Assembly (NCBI RefSeq): GCF_003248505.1
Contig: NZ_QFOA01000103.1
Span: forward strand, 1-8,600
Direction: 5' to 3'
DNA length: 8,600 nucleotides
From: Sphingobium sp.
Lineage (GTDB): Bacteria > Pseudomonadota > Alphaproteobacteria > Sphingomonadales > Sphingomonadaceae
Position numbers and translations under genes: made by a program. Position 1 is the first letter of the stretch; every line of letters begins with the position of its first letter. Of this stretch, positions 6,815 through 8,600 are shown one piece after another. Below the pieces are notes generated by a model that did not search any database, was not told where the DNA came from, and saw nothing but the letters and a program-made list of their open reading frames with translations.

Positions 6815-7038
6815 CGCCTTATCGCGCTCTGTTCGTGCCGTCACGATGCGACGCTGTCCCCTCCCCCGGCAAACACGGCAATGCCGATCGAACAATGGTG
6901 CAGGGAGCCGGTGGGCACATTCGATATGCGCGACCCGGTTTCATCTGTTCGGCAGACAGTCCGCAGCGTCATGAAGGTCGCATCTCGATGCCGGACGACG
7001 AAACCGGTAAGGACTTGAACGTCGGGGTCGTGGCATGA
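6811..7038 (+). CDS. Doubtful 75-codon ORF bridging DUF5695 and the transporter by ATGA overlaps
   Basis: The 220-base gap between the two large genes is spanned by one open frame whose ATG overlaps the DUF5695 stop as ATGA (6811-6814) and whose TGA overlaps the transporter ATG as ATGA (7035-7038). This is the same junction used twice in the minus-strand operon. Against it: no ribosome-binding site, no recognisable domain, signal peptide or membrane segment, and third-position GC of about 63%, not clearly above background. The composition is rich in Arg, Gly, Pro and Ser, as chance frames in GC-rich DNA are. A 45-codon frame (6881-7018) overlaps it in another phase. It may be a small gene, a decayed one, or a coupling device that keeps ribosomes moving to the transporter start. 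No terminator with a T-run is seen in the gap. Confidence 0.25.
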   Translation: MTPYRALFVPSRCDAVPSPGKHGNADRTMVQGAGGHIRYARPGFICSADSPQRHEGRISMPDDETGKDLNVGVVA

Positions 7039-8528
7039 CCGTAACCGTGTCGGACGCAGAAACGCTGTGGGGTCATCCCAAAGGATTGTACGTTCTCTTC
7101 TTCACCGAGTTGTGGGAACGCTTTTCCTTTTATGGGATGCGCGCGCTCCTGATCTTTTATCTGACGCGCCATTTCCTCTACTCGGGCCAGCAGTCCGGGC
7201 TGCTTTACGGGTCTTATCTCGCCCTTGTGTTTCTGTCGCCGATGATCGGCGGCTATCTTGCCGACCGATGGCTGGGTCAACGCAAGGCCGTCTTATTTGG
7301 CGGCGTGGTCATCGCGTGCGGTCATATCGTCCTCGGCCTGGAGGACGCATTGGGCGCAGGGGCGCAGTCCATCTTTTGGATAGGCCTGTCGCTGATCGTC
7401 GTGGGGACGGGCTTTCTCAAGGCCAACGTGTCGGCGCTGGTGGGCAAACTTTATGCCGAACATGATCCCCGGCGGGACAGCGCCTATACGATTTTCTACA
7501 TGGGCATCAATCTGGGCGGCGCCATCGGTCCGGTGATCTGCGGCCTTCTGGGCGAAACCCTTGGCTGGAGCTATGGGTTTGGAGCTGCCGCGGTCGGCAT
7601 GGTTGCAGGGGTCGCCGTCTTCGCTCGCGGCAAGCGCCACCTGCTGGGTGTCGGCGAAGCGCCCTACCCCGCTGCATTGGCACAACGACTGTTCGGTGTG
7701 CCTCGCGAATGGATCGTCTACGGCCTTACCCTGCCGCTTACGCTGCTCAGCTGGCTGTTGCTGGTGTCGCCGAAGCTGACAGGGACATTGCTCGCGGTCG
7801 GCGGTGCCCTGATCGGTCTCTTTCTGATCTGGATCGCATTGTCGCGATTGGCGGGCGATGAACGTCGCAAGCTGCTTTACGCACTCGCTTTAATTGTCAT
7901 CCAGCCAGTCTTCTGGGGGCTTTACGAGCAGAGCGGATCTTCGCTCAACCTGTTCATCGACCATCATGTAAACCGCACGATATCGGGATTTGAAGTTCCC
8001 GCATCGGTGTTTCAGGCGTTGCCGCCGTTTTTCGTCTGCCTGATCGCCCTTCCCTTCGCAGGGCTATGGCTTCGCCTTGCCAAAGCGGGTCGTATGCCGA
8101 CGCCGCTCAGCAGCTTCGGTTTCGGCATTATCATGGTCGGCGGCGGTTTCGTGCTGATGGCAATGGCGCAATGGGTGCCGGCAGATCAGAAAGTGCCGTT
8201 GGCATTCATCCTTTTGCTTTTCCTCTGCCATGCCGTTGGCGAAATGTGCCTCTCGCCCGTCGGTCTGTCGGCCATGTCGCGCTTCGCGCCCCGCCATATG
8301 GCCAGCTTCCTGATGGGCACCTGGTTTCTGGCGACGGCGGCGGGGAATTTCAGCGCGGGCGTCATCGCTTCGGTGATCGAGGCCATGGGCGGGGGCGCGA
8401 CGGGTGGCGACCGGGCGATCATCCTCGACGCCTATCTCCGCATAGGTCTCGTCGCCGCCGTGATCGGCGCGTTGGTGCTGGCAGTGAATGTCGGGGCGCA
8501 GCGTACCCTGCGCCCCGCATCCCGATAA
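7035..8528 (+). CDS. POT/PTR2 family proton-coupled di-/tripeptide transporter
   Basis: A 497-residue inner-membrane symporter of the major facilitator superfamily, normal length for bacterial POTs, with about 14 hydrophobic segments including the extra pair between helices 6 and 7 (about 226-270). Family marks: ELWERFSFYG (25-34) in helix 1, the ExxERFxYY motif with Glu25, Glu28 and Arg29; Lys129 in GTGFLKAN in helix 4; PTR2 signature FYMGINLGG (154-162); Glu298 in FWGLYEQSGSS; Glu403 in VGEMCLSPVGLS. These match the proton-coupling and peptide-binding residues of PepT-St, so the transporter should be functional. The first Tyr of YY is Phe32, a variant I recall from related proteobacterial sequences. 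GGGG (7024-7027) lies seven bases before the ATG. It is the last gene of the rightward operon and ends in a stable hairpin against a convergent gene. The peptide substrate is not shown by sequence. Confidence 0.93.
   Translation: MTVTVSDAETLWGHPKGLYVLFFTELWERFSFYGMRALLIFYLTRHFLYSGQQSGLLYGSYLALVFLSPMIGGYLADRWLGQRKAVLFGGVVIACGHIVLGLEDALGAGAQSIFWIGLSLIVVGTGFLKANVSALVGKLYAEHDPRRDSAYTIFYMGINLGGAIGPVICGLLGETLGWSYGFGAAAVGMVAGVAVFARGKRHLLGVGEAPYPAALAQRLFGVPREWIVYGLTLPLTLLSWLLLVSPKLTGTLLAVGGALIGLFLIWIALSRLAGDERRKLLYALALIVIQPVFWGLYEQSGSSLNLFIDHHVNRTISGFEVPASVFQALPPFFVCLIALPFAGLWLRLAKAGRMPTPLSSFGFGIIMVGGGFVLMAMAQWVPADQKVPLAFILLLFLCHAVGEMCLSPVGLSAMSRFAPRHMASFLMGTWFLATAAGNFSAGVIASVIEAMGGGATGGDRAIILDAYLRIGLVAAVIGALVLAVNVGAQRTLRPASR
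8493..8516. terminator. Stable GC hairpin at the convergent 3' ends, probable bidirectional terminator without T-run
   Basis: GGGGCGCAG (8493-8501) pairs perfectly with CTGCGCCCC (8508-8516) around a 6-base loop; eight of the nine pairs are G-C. It lies in the last codons of the transporter, just before the facing stop codons (8526-8528 and 8529-8531). No T-run follows on either strand, so if it terminates it is of the tail-less kind or only protects the 3' end. As it is coding sequence, chance is possible. Confidence 0.45.
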
Positions 8529-8600
8529 TCAGTCCGCGAAAGGCCGGTCGATTGCGCGCTGCGGCTGGGTAAACCACCGTGCGCCGGTGTCGGTCATGTA
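8529..8600 (-). CDS. C-terminal end of an unidentified minus-strand gene (runs off the right edge)
   Basis: An open frame of 23 codons ends in TGA (complement of 8529-8531), directly next to the transporter's TAA. The visible end reads YMTDTGARWFTQPQRAI followed by DRPFAD. About 19 of 23 codons end in G or C, which fits the real genes here better than chance frames. The lack of any gap behind the transporter also favours a real convergent gene. Too short to name a family, and a chance frame of this length is possible. Confidence 0.45.
   Translation of the reverse strand, partial: YMTDTGARWFTQPQRAIDRPFAD

Noticed and set aside
6876..6886. Small hairpin CGGC-AAT-GCCG after DUF5695 as a terminator
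   Set aside because: Only four pairs and no T-run; too weak, and the transporter downstream appears to belong to the same operon.
5912..6895. 327-codon minus-strand frame opposite DUF5695
   Set aside because: Opposite the conserved DUF5695 blocks; Arg/His/Cys-rich translation with no motif. The 284-codon frame at 4727-5581 is rejected for the same reason.
6881..7018. 45-codon frame (MPIEQWCREPVGTFDMRD...) in the gap before the transporter
   Set aside because: No ribosome-binding site, no family recognised, and it overlaps the better-placed ATGA-bounded frame.

Overview
The window is GC-rich (about 60% by eye) chromosomal DNA of an alphaproteobacterium. Codon use, the signal peptides and the look of the proteins (a DUF885 family protein, a DUF5695 protein, a POT transporter starting ...LWGHPKGLYVLFFTELWERF) suggest a sphingomonad (Sphingomonas/Sphingobium/Novosphingobium type). 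That placement is inference from remembered families, not a search. I see no tRNA, rRNA, CRISPR array, insertion sequence or phage gene.

Layout. Two gene clusters diverge from a promoter region at about 3721-4069. The minus-strand cluster runs leftwards: a Tat-exported, multi-domain GH127-type (DUF1680) beta-L-arabinofuranosidase-like enzyme (3720-1351), an Ldh2-family ketimine/2-oxoacid reductase resembling DpkA/LhpD (1354-329), and a secreted DUF885 gluzincin-clan protein that runs off the left edge (332-1). Both junctions are 4-base ATGA stop/start overlaps, so this is a tight, probably translationally coupled operon. The plus-strand cluster is a secreted DUF5695 protein that is probably an uncharacterised glycosidase (4070-6814), a doubtful 75-codon frame (6811-7038) joined by ATGA overlaps at both ends, and a POT/PTR2 proton-coupled peptide transporter (7035-8528). 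A minus-strand gene enters from the right edge, and its stop codon abuts the transporter stop (8529-8600).

The divergent region holds AT-rich islands with a shared 10-mer, ATATCGTATA, on top of each predicted promoter. Between them is a gapped inverted repeat that could bind an activator. The DUF5695 message would have a leader of about 200 nt with nested long-range pairing and a competing alternative helix.

How it may work together. GH127 enzymes are known to remove beta-L-arabinofuranose from hydroxyproline-linked arabinosides of plant extensins. Ldh2 ketimine reductases act on cyclic imines from (hydroxy)proline breakdown. DUF885 belongs to a metallopeptidase clan, and POT proteins import di- and tripeptides. 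One regulatory unit with all of these suggests a system for using plant hydroxyproline-rich glycoproteins, with DUF5695 as an extra unknown enzyme. This is a hypothesis: each family has other plausible substrates.
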